This document shows, in pieces, positions 41,783 to 50,737 of a stretch of DNA of 64,000 nucleotides; the first letter of the stretch is position 1, and every line of letters starts with the position of its first letter. The position numbers and the translations under genes are program-made. The notes beneath the pieces are model-generated. The model ran no database searches. It was given only the letters and a program-made list of their open reading frames with translations, and was not told where the DNA came from. Location of the stretch: the NCBI RefSeq assembly GCF_014212125.1, contig NZ_JACJVP010000047.1, positions 1 through 64,000 of the forward strand. Direction: 5' to 3'. Source of the stretch: Cohnella nanjingensis. Its GTDB lineage: Bacteria > Bacillota > Bacilli > Paenibacillales > Paenibacillaceae.

Positions 41783-42677
41783 GACGCTCACCTACCGTTC
41801 GAATGAAGATTTCGTTCAGCGTCGGCTCCAGGAGCTCGAACTTCTGAATCGGGCCTTGCGCCAATGCATGCTTCAAGATGTCCTGCGCCGTCTCGGCGCG
41901 CGCGATCTGCAGCAGGTAACCCTGCTCGGTGCGCGTCACGCCCTGTACGCCCGGGATGGATTCCAGTCCCTGAATCGGCGCTTCGGCGGACAATACGACC
42001 TTCTCTCTCGGGAACCGGCTCTTGATCTCCCGAATCGGGCCTTGGAGCACTGGATTCGACTTGTGCATGATCGTGATGTTGCGGCACAGCTCCTCGACGT
42101 GCTCCATCCGGTGCGTCGAGAACAGGATGCTCGTGCCTTCGTCCCGCAGCTCCTTGACGGTCGTCTTCAGCAGCTCCACGTTGACCGGATCGAGGCCGCT
42201 GAACGCTTCGTCCAGGATGACGATCTGCGGACGATGAATGACGGCTGCGATAAATTGGATCTTCTGCTGATTGCCCTTCGACAGCTCTTCGACCTTCTTG
42301 TCGTAGTATTCCGGCACCTGGAAGCGGTCCAGCCACCGTCTCAGGTTCGCCTCCGCGTCTTTGCGGGACATGCCGCGCAGCTGCGCGAGGTAGACGATCT
42401 GCTCGCTGAGCTTGACCTTCGGATACATCCCCCTCTCCTCCGGCAAGTAGCCCAGCATCCGCAGCTGCTCCTCGCCGTAAGGCTTGCCGTTGTACCGGAT
42501 CTCCCCGCCGTCCGGCATGATGAGTCCCAGCACCATCCGCATCGTCGTCGTCTTGCCGGCGCCGTTCGCCCCCAGCAGACCGTAGATCTCCCCTGCCCCC
42601 ACTTCGAAGCTCAGGCCATTCACGGCGGTCTTGTCGCCGTACTGCTTCATCACTCGATTGACTACCAACGGATTCAT
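41775..42677 (-). CDS. ABC transporter ATP-binding protein (NatA-like)
   Basis: The 300-residue ATPase has Walker A GANGAGKT (36-43), signature LSKGNQQK, Walker B VILDEAFSGLD and the H-loop His in STHRMEHVE. The C-terminal extension of about 80 residues is typical of NatA. The start at 42677 has AGGAGG about 10 nt upstream. The ATG overlaps the stop of the preceding ATPase. Confidence 0.9.
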   Translation of the reverse strand: MNPLVVNRVMKQYGDKTAVNGLSFEVGAGEIYGLLGANGAGKTTTMRMVLGLIMPDGGEIRYNGKPYGEEQLRMLGYLPEERGMYPKVKLSEQIVYLAQLRGMSRKDAEANLRRWLDRFQVPEYYDKKVEELSKGNQQKIQFIAAVIHRPQIVILDEAFSGLDPVNVELLKTTVKELRDEGTSILFSTHRMEHVEELCRNITIMHKSNPVLQGPIREIKSRFPREKVVLSAEAPIQGLESIPGVQGVTRTEQGYLLQIARAETAQDILKHALAQGPIQKFELLEPTLNEIFIRTVGERHE

Positions 42678-43597
42678 CGTCCCGCTTCCTCCTTTCGAAC
42701 TAAGCACGCCAATATCTCTTCCATCTCCATCCGCTGCGCGGACAATAGCTTGTAACCTTGCGCCAGGCAGTATTCCTCGGTCTCATCCGCCCGATCGGTC
42801 TCCAGCCGGTAGATGCCGGGACCCGCTTCTGCCGCGCCCTGCACGCCGGGGATCGCCTGCAGCTTCGCTAAATCCAAGCCGGTCGCCGTCTGGATCGCGA
42901 ACACCCGCCAGGCGTCGAACAGTTGGTCCTTCTCATACATTCCGAGCGAGCGGCCCCGATGCAGGAAGAGCACGTAATCGGCCAGCCTGCGCACTTCCTC
43001 CGTAATATGAGTGGCCAGCACCAGCGTCCGGTCCCCGCTCTCCATGTAGCGATGAAGCTCTTCGAGCATCGTCTTCCAAGCGAACGGATCCAGGCCGCTC
43101 GACGGCTCGTCGAGCAGGAGCAGCTCCGGATCGTGCGCCATCGCGATCGCCAGCTCCACCTTGCGGCGCATGCCCTTGGACAGCTTGCGCAGCTTCGTGT
43201 TCCCTTCCGCCTCGAACTTGCGCATCAGCTTGCGATAGCGGTCCCAGCTCCACGTCGGATACCACGCCGCCGCGAACCGGGCCTTCTCCTCGGCGGTGAG
43301 CCCCCCTTCATAAGCATGGGGCAGCTCCGCCACGAAGCCGATGCGCGCCTTCGCGGCGTCGTCCCCTCCCGGTCCGACGCGCGCTCCGAGGAGCTTCGCC
43401 TCTCCCTCTTCATACGGCTCCATCTGGAGGAGCATCCGGAACAAGGTGCTCTTGCCCGAGCCGTTCGGGCCGACGATCGCGGTCACCATGCCGCTCGGGA
43501 TGTCCAGCGTCAGCGGCCCCAGCGTGAACTGCCGGCGCCGTACGGCTGCTCCCCGCAGGGAGATGGCCGCCGGTTCGCGCGTCAATCCCTCGTTCAT
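42674..43597 (-). CDS. ABC transporter ATP-binding protein (YtrB-like)
   Basis: The 307-residue ATPase has Walker A GPNGSGKST (43-51), signature LSKGMRRKVELA and Walker B LLLLDEPSSGLD. The C-terminal tail is about 95 residues. The ATG at 43597 overlaps the GntR stop (ATGA). Its partner is probably the membrane protein at the start of the operon (44056-44793), since the NatAB pair is complete by itself. Confidence 0.9.
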   Translation of the reverse strand: MNEGLTREPAAISLRGAAVRRRQFTLGPLTLDIPSGMVTAIVGPNGSGKSTLFRMLLQMEPYEEGEAKLLGARVGPGGDDAAKARIGFVAELPHAYEGGLTAEEKARFAAAWYPTWSWDRYRKLMRKFEAEGNTKLRKLSKGMRRKVELAIAMAHDPELLLLDEPSSGLDPFAWKTMLEELHRYMESGDRTLVLATHITEEVRRLADYVLFLHRGRSLGMYEKDQLFDAWRVFAIQTATGLDLAKLQAIPGVQGAAEAGPGIYRLETDRADETEEYCLAQGYKLLSAQRMEMEEILACLVRKEEAGR

Positions 43598-44001
43598 GGC
43601 GAGTCCCCCTTCGTTGCGGTCGTCCGACGCGCATAGACGTCCTGCAGAATCTGTTCCATCTCTTCTAGCGTACATTGCAGCTGGAGTCCGGTCTCCACTG
43701 CCCGTTCGAAGGCTTCGACGACGCGCTCGAGCCGATGGCCGGCCCTCGCCGCCGCATCTACGCCGGCGACGAACGTCCCGGTGCCCTGCCGGGTTCGAAG
43801 CAGTCCTTCGTTCTCCAAGTCCTGGTAGACCCGCCGAACCGTGATGGCGCTGCACCGGAGGTGCGAAGCGAACTCCCGGATCGACGGCAGGAGCGTGCCT
43901 TCCGCCAATTGCCCGCCGAGGATCAGCCCTCTGAGCTGAACCTCGATCTGATGATAGAGGGGCTCGGGGCGGTTCTCATCGATTTGAATCGGTATCCACA
44001 C
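43594..44001 (-). CDS. GntR-family regulator, YtrA subfamily
   Basis: The 135-residue protein has an N-terminal winged helix (PLYHQIEVQLRGLILGGQL, LLPSIREFASHLRCSAITVR, GLLRTRQGTGTFV) and only a short helical tail. This is the YtrA type, which usually represses its own ABC operon and responds to cell-envelope antibiotics. It is the second gene of the operon; a good operator lies at the operon promoter. Confidence 0.92.
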   Translation of the reverse strand: MWIPIQIDENRPEPLYHQIEVQLRGLILGGQLAEGTLLPSIREFASHLRCSAITVRRVYQDLENEGLLRTRQGTGTFVAGVDAAARAGHRLERVVEAFERAVETGLQLQCTLEEMEQILQDVYARRTTATKGDSP

Positions 44002-44055
44002 CAGCCTCGCCTCACTTCCGTGCGTGCTGCGTACGCAGCTGCTGATTCCGTGCCA

Positions 44056-44793
44056 TCAGAACGTGTAGCTCCGGTTGCGCATGAATCGGACGGCCAACCG
44101 CTGCCCCGCCCAGCGGGCTAGCCCCGTGACGACCACCGCTACGATCGCCGCGAGCAACGGCGCTTCCCGCACGGCCTTCAGAATCTCCATGTACAGGCTT
44201 ACCTGCCGCCAACCTGCGATCGCGCTTACGATGCCGGCCACGATCGAGAAGGCCAGGTACCACTTCACGTACGTCTTGCCGGAGAACCCCAGCTCCAGGA
44301 TCGTAAGCCCCGCGTTCACGACGAGGCCGTACCCCATCCACACCAGCGCGGCGGCGACCCATACATCGGGACCGAACGCCTGCCGGATGTCCGGCGAGAT
44401 AGCATACTGGGCGACGAAGAACAAGGTTCCCGCCAAGGCCATGACGACGAGCGCTTGAAGCGTTCGCGCGCCGGCGACCGCGCCGATCGGGATCGGCATT
44501 GTCCGCCAATGCGCGATCCGCTTCGTGAAGATGTCGTCGCGCCAGTAAGTGAACACCGTCCGGTTCATCAAGCAGCCGAACACCGGGAAGCAGAACAAGT
44601 AGAGCCAATCCGCCATTCCGCTTAAGAATCCAAAGCGGGATTCCCATTCCCCCGGCGCCTGCAGGATCGAGTCCAGCATCGTACTGAGCATCGTTCCGGT
44701 GTAGAGAGCGAAGAGCGAAGTCGCCGCCACGCCGATCCATTCCCGCTTCAGCTCGAACGCCGTAATCGCGCGCACCGCCCGCCAACCCGTCAT
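44056..44793 (-). CDS. ABC-2-like membrane protein, first gene of the YtrA-type operon
   Basis: The 245-residue protein has about six membrane segments (around 20-42, 60-80, 105-130, 145-170, 180-200, 205-230). It resembles ABC-2 permease subunits encoded with YtrA regulators, without a motif that names a substrate. It begins MTGWRAVRAITAFELKREWI, a common start for such permeases. It probably works with the YtrB-like ATPase. Confidence 0.78.
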   Translation of the reverse strand: MTGWRAVRAITAFELKREWIGVAATSLFALYTGTMLSTMLDSILQAPGEWESRFGFLSGMADWLYLFCFPVFGCLMNRTVFTYWRDDIFTKRIAHWRTMPIPIGAVAGARTLQALVVMALAGTLFFVAQYAISPDIRQAFGPDVWVAAALVWMGYGLVVNAGLTILELGFSGKTYVKWYLAFSIVAGIVSAIAGWRQVSLYMEILKAVREAPLLAAIVAVVVTGLARWAGQRLAVRFMRNRSYTF

Positions 44794-44860
44794 ACGCTTG
44801 CCTCCCCATCATCCGTCGCTTCTTGCCTCAGGTGTCAAGAACAGTGTTTATGTGTTTATG

Positions 44861-44880
44861 TGTGTATATCTTTATACACA
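44861..44880. promoter_or_regulatory. inverted repeat, probable YtrA-type operator
   Basis: TGTGTATA and TATACACA form a perfect 8-bp inverted repeat with a 4-nt centre, placed directly downstream of the -10 box. The location over the transcription start and the GntR gene in the operon suggest autorepression. Confidence 0.78.
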
Positions 44881-44909
44881 GTATATTAACTGTGCTTATT
44901 CTTTGTCAA
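44880..44909 (-). promoter_or_regulatory. promoter of the YtrA-type ABC operon
   Basis: On the minus strand a perfect TTGACA (44904-44909) and TATACT (44880-44885) are separated by 18 bp, about 90 bp before the first gene. Confidence 0.85.
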
Positions 44910-45065
44910 CCCCGATTTGGGAAAAAAGAACATTATGGGATCCTCAGTCACAGATGATGATGAACGTGCCCAATCGTTGATTCGAAGGTTTCAGAAGATC
45001 ATAAACGGCGTTTTCAGCGGGGCGGGACGTCTGATTTGCAACTGTAACGATGCTACGAAAGCAGA

Positions 45066-45490
45066 GATAGCCACATTTTGCGGTTATCGCACACAGATTG
45101 TGGCTCGCGGAGGCGGAGATAACCGCAATTTGCGGTTATCGCGCACCCGATTGGGCTGACGGAGGCGGAGATAACCGCATTATGCGGTTATCTCACACAG
45201 ATTGAGGATCGCGGAGGCGGAGATAACCGCAATTTGCGGTTAACGCGCATCCGATTGGGCTAACGGAGGCGGAGATAACCGCATTATGCGGTTATCGCAC
45301 ACAGATTGAGGCTCGCGGAGGTGGAGATAACCGCATTATGCGGTTATCGCACACAGATTGAGGCTCGCGGAGGCGGAGATAACCGTATTATGCGGTTATC
45401 GCACACAGATTGAGGCTCGCGGAGGCGGAGATAACCGCAATTTGCGGTTATCGCGCACCCGAATGAGCTTGCGGAGGTGGACATAACCGG
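45066..45490. repeat. tandem array A3, 52 bp x 9, strong hairpin in each unit
   Basis: GATAACCG-type words start at 45066 (degenerate), 45118, 45170, 45222, 45274, 45326, 45378, 45430 and 45482 (degenerate), all 52 bp apart. Inner units have a 10-bp inverted repeat, arms GATAACCGCA and TGCGGTTATC, around ATT or TTA. The linker GCGCACCCGATTGGGCTGA alternates with a version reading CACACAGATTGAGGCTCGC. The first and last units are the most diverged. The array fills the gap between the divergent ABC operon promoter and the pseudouridine synthase gene. Confidence 0.95.
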
Positions 45491-45586
45491 CATTTTGATC
45501 GTTAAAAGGTTCCTCGAGACAGCGGATCGGTGCTGATCAGGGTCCGTGCGTCTGCGAAGTGGGGGCGAACCGCGCGGGAATTCGGT

Positions 45587-45615
45587 TTGTTGCGGGGCTG
45601 CGAATGCTTTAGAAT
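45587..45615 (+). promoter_or_regulatory. promoter of the pseudouridine synthase gene
   Basis: TTGTTG (45587-45592) and TAGAAT (45610-45615) are 17 bp apart, about 57 bp before the ATG. Confidence 0.6.
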
Positions 45616-45671
45616 AGAGGGATCAGCGCGGCCGGCGAACTTGCCCGGCGCATCTATCGGAGGCTAATGAG

Positions 45672-46883
45672 ATGACTAAGAGAACGCCCGGCAACGGGAC
45701 GAGCCATCGGCAAGGAGAAAAACGCGGAGGGGGCGACGGATTCCGAGGCGCGAGGGGCGACGGCCGGCCGGGAGACGAACGCGCGGCTCGGGGAGCCAGC
45801 GTCGGCGGTTCAAGCGGACGCAGCGCGGGAGGGCGCGGAGCGAGAGGCAGCTCCGGCAGTGTTGGCGGCTCTCCTGCAGCGAACGGCGGTGGCCGGACTG
45901 GCAGCCGCGGCGGGCGTGACGGCAACGAGGCCAGGCCCGGCGCTCGCAGCGGACCAGCGCGCAGCGGGCCGAAGCGCGCACCCTCGTCGCCGAAGGCGGA
46001 CCGGACCCGCTCCTACACCGTGAGCGAGCCGGCCGAGCTGCTCGCGTTCCTGCTCGCCAAGCTGTCCCATCAAGGACGCAACGCCGTGAAGGCGATCCTG
46101 GCGCGCGGCCAAGTGTCGGTTAACGATCGTGTCGTGACCGCCTACAATCATCCGCTGAAGCCCGGCTACGCCGTGACGATCAGCATGGAGAAGCCGGACC
46201 AGGCGCCCCCGCTCGTCGGACTCTCGATTCTCTATGAGGACGACGACCTCATCATCGTCAGCAAGGAAGCCGGCCTGCTCTCGATCGCTTCCACGCAGGA
46301 GAACGAAGTGACCGCCTATCGCCAGCTGAACGAACACGTGCGGCGGACGGATCCCGCGGGGCGCATTTTCGTCGTGCACCGGCTCGACCGCGACACGTCC
46401 GGCGTGATGATGTTCGCGAAGCGCGAGGACGTGCAGCAGGCGCTGCAGAACAACTGGCAGGAGGCGGTGCTGGAGCGGACGTACGTCGCGCTGGTCGAAG
46501 GGAACGTCAAAAAGCCGGAAGGCACGATCTCCTCCTGGCTCAAAGAGAGCAAGACGCTCAAGATGTTCTCCAGCCCCTATCCGAACGACGGACAGCATGC
46601 CGTCACGCACTACAAGACGCTGCGCGCGAGCCCGCAATTCTCGCTGCTGCAGGTAGAGCTTGAGACCGGGCGCAAGAATCAGATCCGCGTACACATGCAG
46701 GACCTCGGCCATCCCGTCGTCGGGGACAAGAAGTACGGCTCCCGCTCCAAAGCGCTGACCCGCCTCGGCCTGCATGCCCGCGTGCTGGCCTTCGCGCATC
46801 CGGTCAGCGGCGAGACGATGCGCTTCGAGACGGAGATTCCGAAGTCGTTCCTTCACGCGTTTAAAGACGAGGCTCGTCCTTAG
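45672..46883 (+). CDS. RluA-family pseudouridine synthase with Gly/Arg-rich N-terminal tail
   Basis: The 403-residue protein starts with about 110 residues rich in Gly, Arg, Ser and Ala (repeated RGG, GGR and GSxG patterns), predicted disordered. An S4-like RNA-binding segment (about 115-170) and the RluA catalytic domain follow. The catalytic Asp is in VVHRLDRDTSGVMMFAK (Asp239), with ETGRKNQIRVHM and GDKKYG after it. It converts uridines in rRNA or tRNA to pseudouridine; the exact site is unknown. GGAGG precedes the ATG at 45672. The tail is unusually long for the family and may bind RNA. Confidence 0.9.
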   Translation: MTKRTPGNGTSHRQGEKRGGGDGFRGARGDGRPGDERAARGASVGGSSGRSAGGRGARGSSGSVGGSPAANGGGRTGSRGGRDGNEARPGARSGPARSGPKRAPSSPKADRTRSYTVSEPAELLAFLLAKLSHQGRNAVKAILARGQVSVNDRVVTAYNHPLKPGYAVTISMEKPDQAPPLVGLSILYEDDDLIIVSKEAGLLSIASTQENEVTAYRQLNEHVRRTDPAGRIFVVHRLDRDTSGVMMFAKREDVQQALQNNWQEAVLERTYVALVEGNVKKPEGTISSWLKESKTLKMFSSPYPNDGQHAVTHYKTLRASPQFSLLQVELETGRKNQIRVHMQDLGHPVVGDKKYGSRSKALTRLGLHARVLAFAHPVSGETMRFETEIPKSFLHAFKDEARP

Positions 46884-46958
46884 TGAAAGACTGCTTTGCT
46901 TATGAGACTTTGATGACGTCGGCAATACCGTATCCTTAACGGATCGTTAGTCATTTAT

Positions 46959-47376
46959 ATGCTGTCCGATTTTGTAGTGGCCGTAACCTTGGCAGAATCG
47001 GATCTTGCGCAAGAAGTTGCGGATAAATGGATCGCAAGCAGCGAAGAGCTGCGAAGGTCAGCGGGCTGGAGTTGTTACTGCTGGCTTTTGGGCAATCGAC
47101 CGGACGGTGCATTTTCCGAAAGCAAACTCGCCCATATGCTTGAAATGGCGGAAAACACGATTCACGATTTTCCCGAAAGAACGAAATACGCGATGAACAA
47201 TTTTATTTACGCCGTGGGGATCTCCTATTTGCCTCTCCATGATAAGGCAGTCGAGACCTCCGGTAGAAGTCAAACGGGACAAGTCAAAAAGCAAGTTTCT
47301 GCTGGCTTCCGAAAATATACAAAAGGCAGTGGATAAAGGATAACTTGGTTTCAAACGCAAACATGTAAGGTGTTAA
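46959..47376 (+). pseudogene. decayed DNA alkylation repair (AlkD-like) gene
   Basis: The frame from 46959 encodes the middle of an AlkD-like HEAT-repeat glycosylase (KWIASSEELRRSAGWSCYCW, TIHDFPERTKYAMNNFIYAV, PLHDKAVE). The N-terminal third is missing. Around 47255 the match shifts to another frame (EVKRDKSKSKFLLASENIQK, AVDKG), meets TAA at 47341, and then continues as LGFKRKHVRC to a stop at 47374. So there is 5' truncation, a frameshift and a nonsense codon. No start with a ribosome site is seen. Confidence 0.8.
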
Positions 47377-47388
47377 ACTGTCGCCTCT

Positions 47389-47427
47389 ACGGACATCTGC
47401 AGATTCTTAGCAGCTGTCCGTTTTTTC
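47389..47427 (+). terminator. terminator after the AlkD-like remnant
   Basis: Arms ACGGACA and TGTCCGT, with inner CTGC/GCAG, are followed by TTTTTTC. The sequence from here to 47680 shows no gene. Confidence 0.85.
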
Positions 47428-47681
47428 ATTAAAGTAATGAACATGGACTGAAGCGATGTTCCGTTTGCTGTCGGCCGCCCGGAGCGCTCCAGCTCCGGCT
47501 CTTTTATGCGGCGAGTCCGACCGCCTTTCCCTCTGTTCCGCCCCGCACGAGCCTTGCGGTACAAGCATTCCTTGCTCCCGTAAAGTTTAGGCCTGTTCAA
47601 TCCGCCCAAGACCCGGTAAAATCAGATTATGTCGGTTTTTGTCAACTGGTAAATTCATCTGATTGAAAATACGCCTCAAGG

Positions 47682-50102
47682 GTGGTTCTTTTGGTTCAAC
47701 TCCAAAGCTCCTACAATGGGTCCATGGTTGCATTGTCCATTCTCATTGCAGTGATCGCTTCTATCACCGCCCTCCATATGGGCCGGCAAGTCGCCAAGTC
47801 CAAAGGACGCTCCCGTTCGAGCTGGCTCGCTTGCGGCGCCGCCGCCATGGGGATCGGCATCTGGTCGATGCACTTCATCGCCATGCTGGGCATGAGCCTC
47901 CCGATCGAAGTCCGCTACGATGATCGGCTTGTCCTCTTGTCGGTCGCCATATCCGTTCTCGCATCGGGCATCGCGCTCTACGTCGTCGGCAGAGACAACC
48001 TGAGCCGGAGGCGGCTCCTCATCGGCGGGTTCGCGATGGGCATCGGCATTGCCGGCATGCACTATACAGGCATGGCCGCGATGAGGTTGAACGCGCATGT
48101 CCGTTACGACCCGCTCTTCTTCGCCGCCTCCGTCCTCATCGGGATCGCCGTGTCGACCGCCGCGCTGTGGATCGCGTTCCGTCCCGGCGGCGCCGGCGGG
48201 TGGCGCAAGCGGGCGTTCGGCGGCCTCCTCATGGGCGTTGCCATTGCCGGGATGCACTATGCAGGCATGGCCGCTACCGCTTTCGAATCGGATGCGCATA
48301 CCATGATGGGCACCGGACGTCAATCCGGCTCTCCGATGCTGGGCTTCGCGATCGGCCTCTCGACGCTGCTGGTCCTCGGCATCTCGCTGGTCTGCGCCTT
48401 CATCGAACGCGTCTGGCTCGCGCAGCTGAAGCAGCAGCTCGAGCGCGACAAGCGCATCGAATCGCTGTTTCGCCACAGTCAGGACGGCGTCTTCTCCTTC
48501 ACGCTGACCGGCCGCCTGCTTGACGCCAACCATGCGGCCGAGCACATGACCGGATTCAGCCGCGCCGAGCTGCTGGCGATGCCGCCGACGGATCTCGTCT
48601 GCGAGGAATTCCGGCAAACGACGAGAACGCAATTTATCGAAGCCGTCGGCGGACAGTCCCGCAACTTCGACAGCGCGCTCACGCACCGGGATGGCAGCCG
48701 CATCGAGGTCAACAACACCAACGTGCCGGTCGTCGTCGAGGACGAGGTCGTCGGCGTCTACACGATCGTCCGGGACATTACGGAGCGGAAGATGTCCGAG
48801 CGGCGCATGAAGCATATGGCGCATCACGATGAAGTGACGGGTCTGCCGAACCGCCGCCTGTTCGAACGGCAAGTCACGAAGATATTGGCGGGCCCGTCCG
48901 CCGACGTTCAACCGCTGGCCGTCCTCTTCCTCGACATTGACCGATTCAAGCTGGTCAACGACTCGCAGGGCCATGACATCGGGGACTTGCTCCTTCGCGC
49001 CATCGCTTCGAGATTGCGTCAGGCCGTCGGCGACGCCGGCATCATCGCCCGCCTCGGCGGCGACGAATTCTCCGTCCTGCTCGCCCAGGGCGTCACCCGG
49101 GAGGCGATCCAATGCATCGCCGCGCGGATCAACCGGGAGATCGATATTCCCTTCTCGCTGCGCGGCCGGGACATTCACATCACGGCTAGCATCGGTATCG
49201 CGCTCTATCCCGATGACGGCGACAACTGCATCGCCTTGATGAAGCATGCGGATACGGCCATGTATTCCGCCAAAGCGGAAGGCAAGAACACGTTCCGGTT
49301 CTATCGGCAGACGATGAACGAAGAGCTGACCGAGCGCGTACAGCTGGAGAACGAGCTGCGCAAGGCGCTGGAGCGCGGAGAGTTCTTCCTCGTCTATCAG
49401 CCCCAAATGGACATCGCGAGCGGCCGGATCGTCGGCGTCGAGGCGCTGATCCGCTGGCGGCACGGAGAGAAAGGACTCGTCTCCCCCGCCGACTTCATCC
49501 CGCTCGCCGAGGAGACCGGCATGATCGTCCCGATCGGCGAATGGGTGCTCCGTACGGCCTGCCGTCAGGCGAAGCGCTGGCATGGCGCGGGGCTCGCGGA
49601 CCTGCGGATGTCGGTCAACCTGTCCAGCCGGCAGTTCATGAGCCAGGACCTGGCCGACTCGATCCGGCGGATCATCCAGGAGACCGGGTTCGATCCGGGT
49701 CTGCTGGATCTGGAGATCACGGAGTCCATGACGCTGGACGTGGGTCGCGCCATCGCCACGCTTCATCAGCTGAAGCAGCTCGGCGTCTCGATCTCGATCG
49801 ACGACTTCGGCACGGGATACAGCTCGCTCAGCTACCTGAAGAACTTCCCCGTCGACCGGCTGAAGATCGACCGGTCGTTCATCAGCCAGATGCTGTCCGA
49901 CACCAACGACCGTTCCATCGTATCGACGATCATCGCGCTCGCGCACAACCTGAATCTCCAAGTCGTCGCCGAGGGCGTCGAGACGGATGCGCAGTCCGCC
50001 TTCCTCGCCTCCCATGGCTGCGACGAGATGCAAGGCTACTTGATCAGCAAGCCGCTGCCGGAGGAAGACATCCATCGCCTCGTCCTGCAGCGCGTCCACT
50101 GA
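47682..50102 (+). CDS. MHYT-PAS-GGDEF-EAL membrane cyclic-di-GMP enzyme
   Basis: The 806-residue protein has seven N-terminal membrane segments with three MHYT-type motifs (SMHFIAMLGM, GMHYTGMAAM, GMHYAGMAAT), proposed to bind a metal and sense gas or redox state. A PAS domain (about 260-370) is followed by an intact GGDEF domain (RLGGDEFSVL, about 455-470) and an intact EAL domain (GVEALIRWRH; later SIDDFGTGYSSLSYL). It could both make and break c-di-GMP. Start GTG at 47682; TTG at 47691 is an alternative. A strong hairpin follows. Confidence 0.92.
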   Translation: MVLLVQLQSSYNGSMVALSILIAVIASITALHMGRQVAKSKGRSRSSWLACGAAAMGIGIWSMHFIAMLGMSLPIEVRYDDRLVLLSVAISVLASGIALYVVGRDNLSRRRLLIGGFAMGIGIAGMHYTGMAAMRLNAHVRYDPLFFAASVLIGIAVSTAALWIAFRPGGAGGWRKRAFGGLLMGVAIAGMHYAGMAATAFESDAHTMMGTGRQSGSPMLGFAIGLSTLLVLGISLVCAFIERVWLAQLKQQLERDKRIESLFRHSQDGVFSFTLTGRLLDANHAAEHMTGFSRAELLAMPPTDLVCEEFRQTTRTQFIEAVGGQSRNFDSALTHRDGSRIEVNNTNVPVVVEDEVVGVYTIVRDITERKMSERRMKHMAHHDEVTGLPNRRLFERQVTKILAGPSADVQPLAVLFLDIDRFKLVNDSQGHDIGDLLLRAIASRLRQAVGDAGIIARLGGDEFSVLLAQGVTREAIQCIAARINREIDIPFSLRGRDIHITASIGIALYPDDGDNCIALMKHADTAMYSAKAEGKNTFRFYRQTMNEELTERVQLENELRKALERGEFFLVYQPQMDIASGRIVGVEALIRWRHGEKGLVSPADFIPLAEETGMIVPIGEWVLRTACRQAKRWHGAGLADLRMSVNLSSRQFMSQDLADSIRRIIQETGFDPGLLDLEITESMTLDVGRAIATLHQLKQLGVSISIDDFGTGYSSLSYLKNFPVDRLKIDRSFISQMLSDTNDRSIVSTIIALAHNLNLQVVAEGVETDAQSAFLASHGCDEMQGYLISKPLPEEDIHRLVLQRVH

Positions 50103-50128
50103 ATCCGGTCATCATCAAGAGAAAGCAA

Positions 50129-50171
50129 AAGGCTCATCCCGCGGACCCCAGGGTCCTGCGGGATGAGCCTT
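50129..50171. terminator. bidirectional terminator
   Basis: Arms AAGGCTCATCCCGC-GGACCC and GGGTCC-GCGGGATGAGCCTT form a very long stem, with A-rich and T-containing flanks, between the convergent c-di-GMP gene and the DUF420 gene. Confidence 0.82.
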
Positions 50172-50192
50172 GTTCGTGCCGGCGTGCAGAGC

Positions 50193-50654
50193 TTAACCGA
50201 AGATCGCGTCGATGACCGGCTTCGTATGGCCGCCCGGATAGAGAAGGTAGAGCAGCACGTACACCGTCACTCCCGTAATCGCGGTCGCGAACCAGATCAC
50301 GGCGGTCGTCCGTCCCCATCTGCGGTGCTTGGCGAAGTTCTTCTTGAAGGCCAGCGTCAGCGTCGTGATGCCGAACACCGCGGCCACCATCGCGAGGATG
50401 ATATGGAAGACCAAGAAGATCGTATAGATCGTCTTGAGGTGGTCCGGACCGCCCCACTCGGTGTTGCCCACGAAGATCGTACGGGACACGTAGATGATGA
50501 AGAACAGCACCGCGGCGATCGCGGCGGCGATCATCGTCTTCTCGTGCGCCTCACGCCTGCGCTTGATAATGAGACGCCAACCGATCGCGACCAGAATCGC
50601 GCTCAGGGCGATAAAGCTCGTACTAATCGTCGGCATAATCGTATAACTCGACAT
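50193..50654 (-). CDS. DUF420 membrane protein (CtaM/YozB-like)
   Basis: The 153-residue protein has four predicted membrane segments and the DUF420 pattern (KTIYTIFLVFHIILA, FKKNFAKHRRWGRTT, YPGG). Conserved His residues (in VFHIIL and KHRRWGR) fit heme or metal handling. In Staphylococcus the related CtaM is needed for heme-copper oxidase maturation. Here it is the last gene after ctaG near the caa3 operon. The ATG at 50654 (MSSYTIMPTIS) follows AGGTGA at about 10 nt. Confidence 0.85.
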   Translation of the reverse strand: MSSYTIMPTISTSFIALSAILVAIGWRLIIKRRREAHEKTMIAAAIAAVLFFIIYVSRTIFVGNTEWGGPDHLKTIYTIFLVFHIILAMVAAVFGITTLTLAFKKNFAKHRRWGRTTAVIWFATAITGVTVYVLLYLLYPGGHTKPVIDAIFG

Positions 50655-50737
50655 GTCTTGGCTCACCTGCTCCAGCGAACTTAATCCTCTACATTGTAAC
50701 TTGCCGCGCAACGTTGTTCAAACGTTAAAAGGCTTCT

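Noticed and set aside
47676-50099. Minus-strand frame of 807 codons opposite the MHYT-GGDEF-EAL gene
   Set aside because: It is a shadow caused by high GC at third positions; the plus-strand protein has clear domains.
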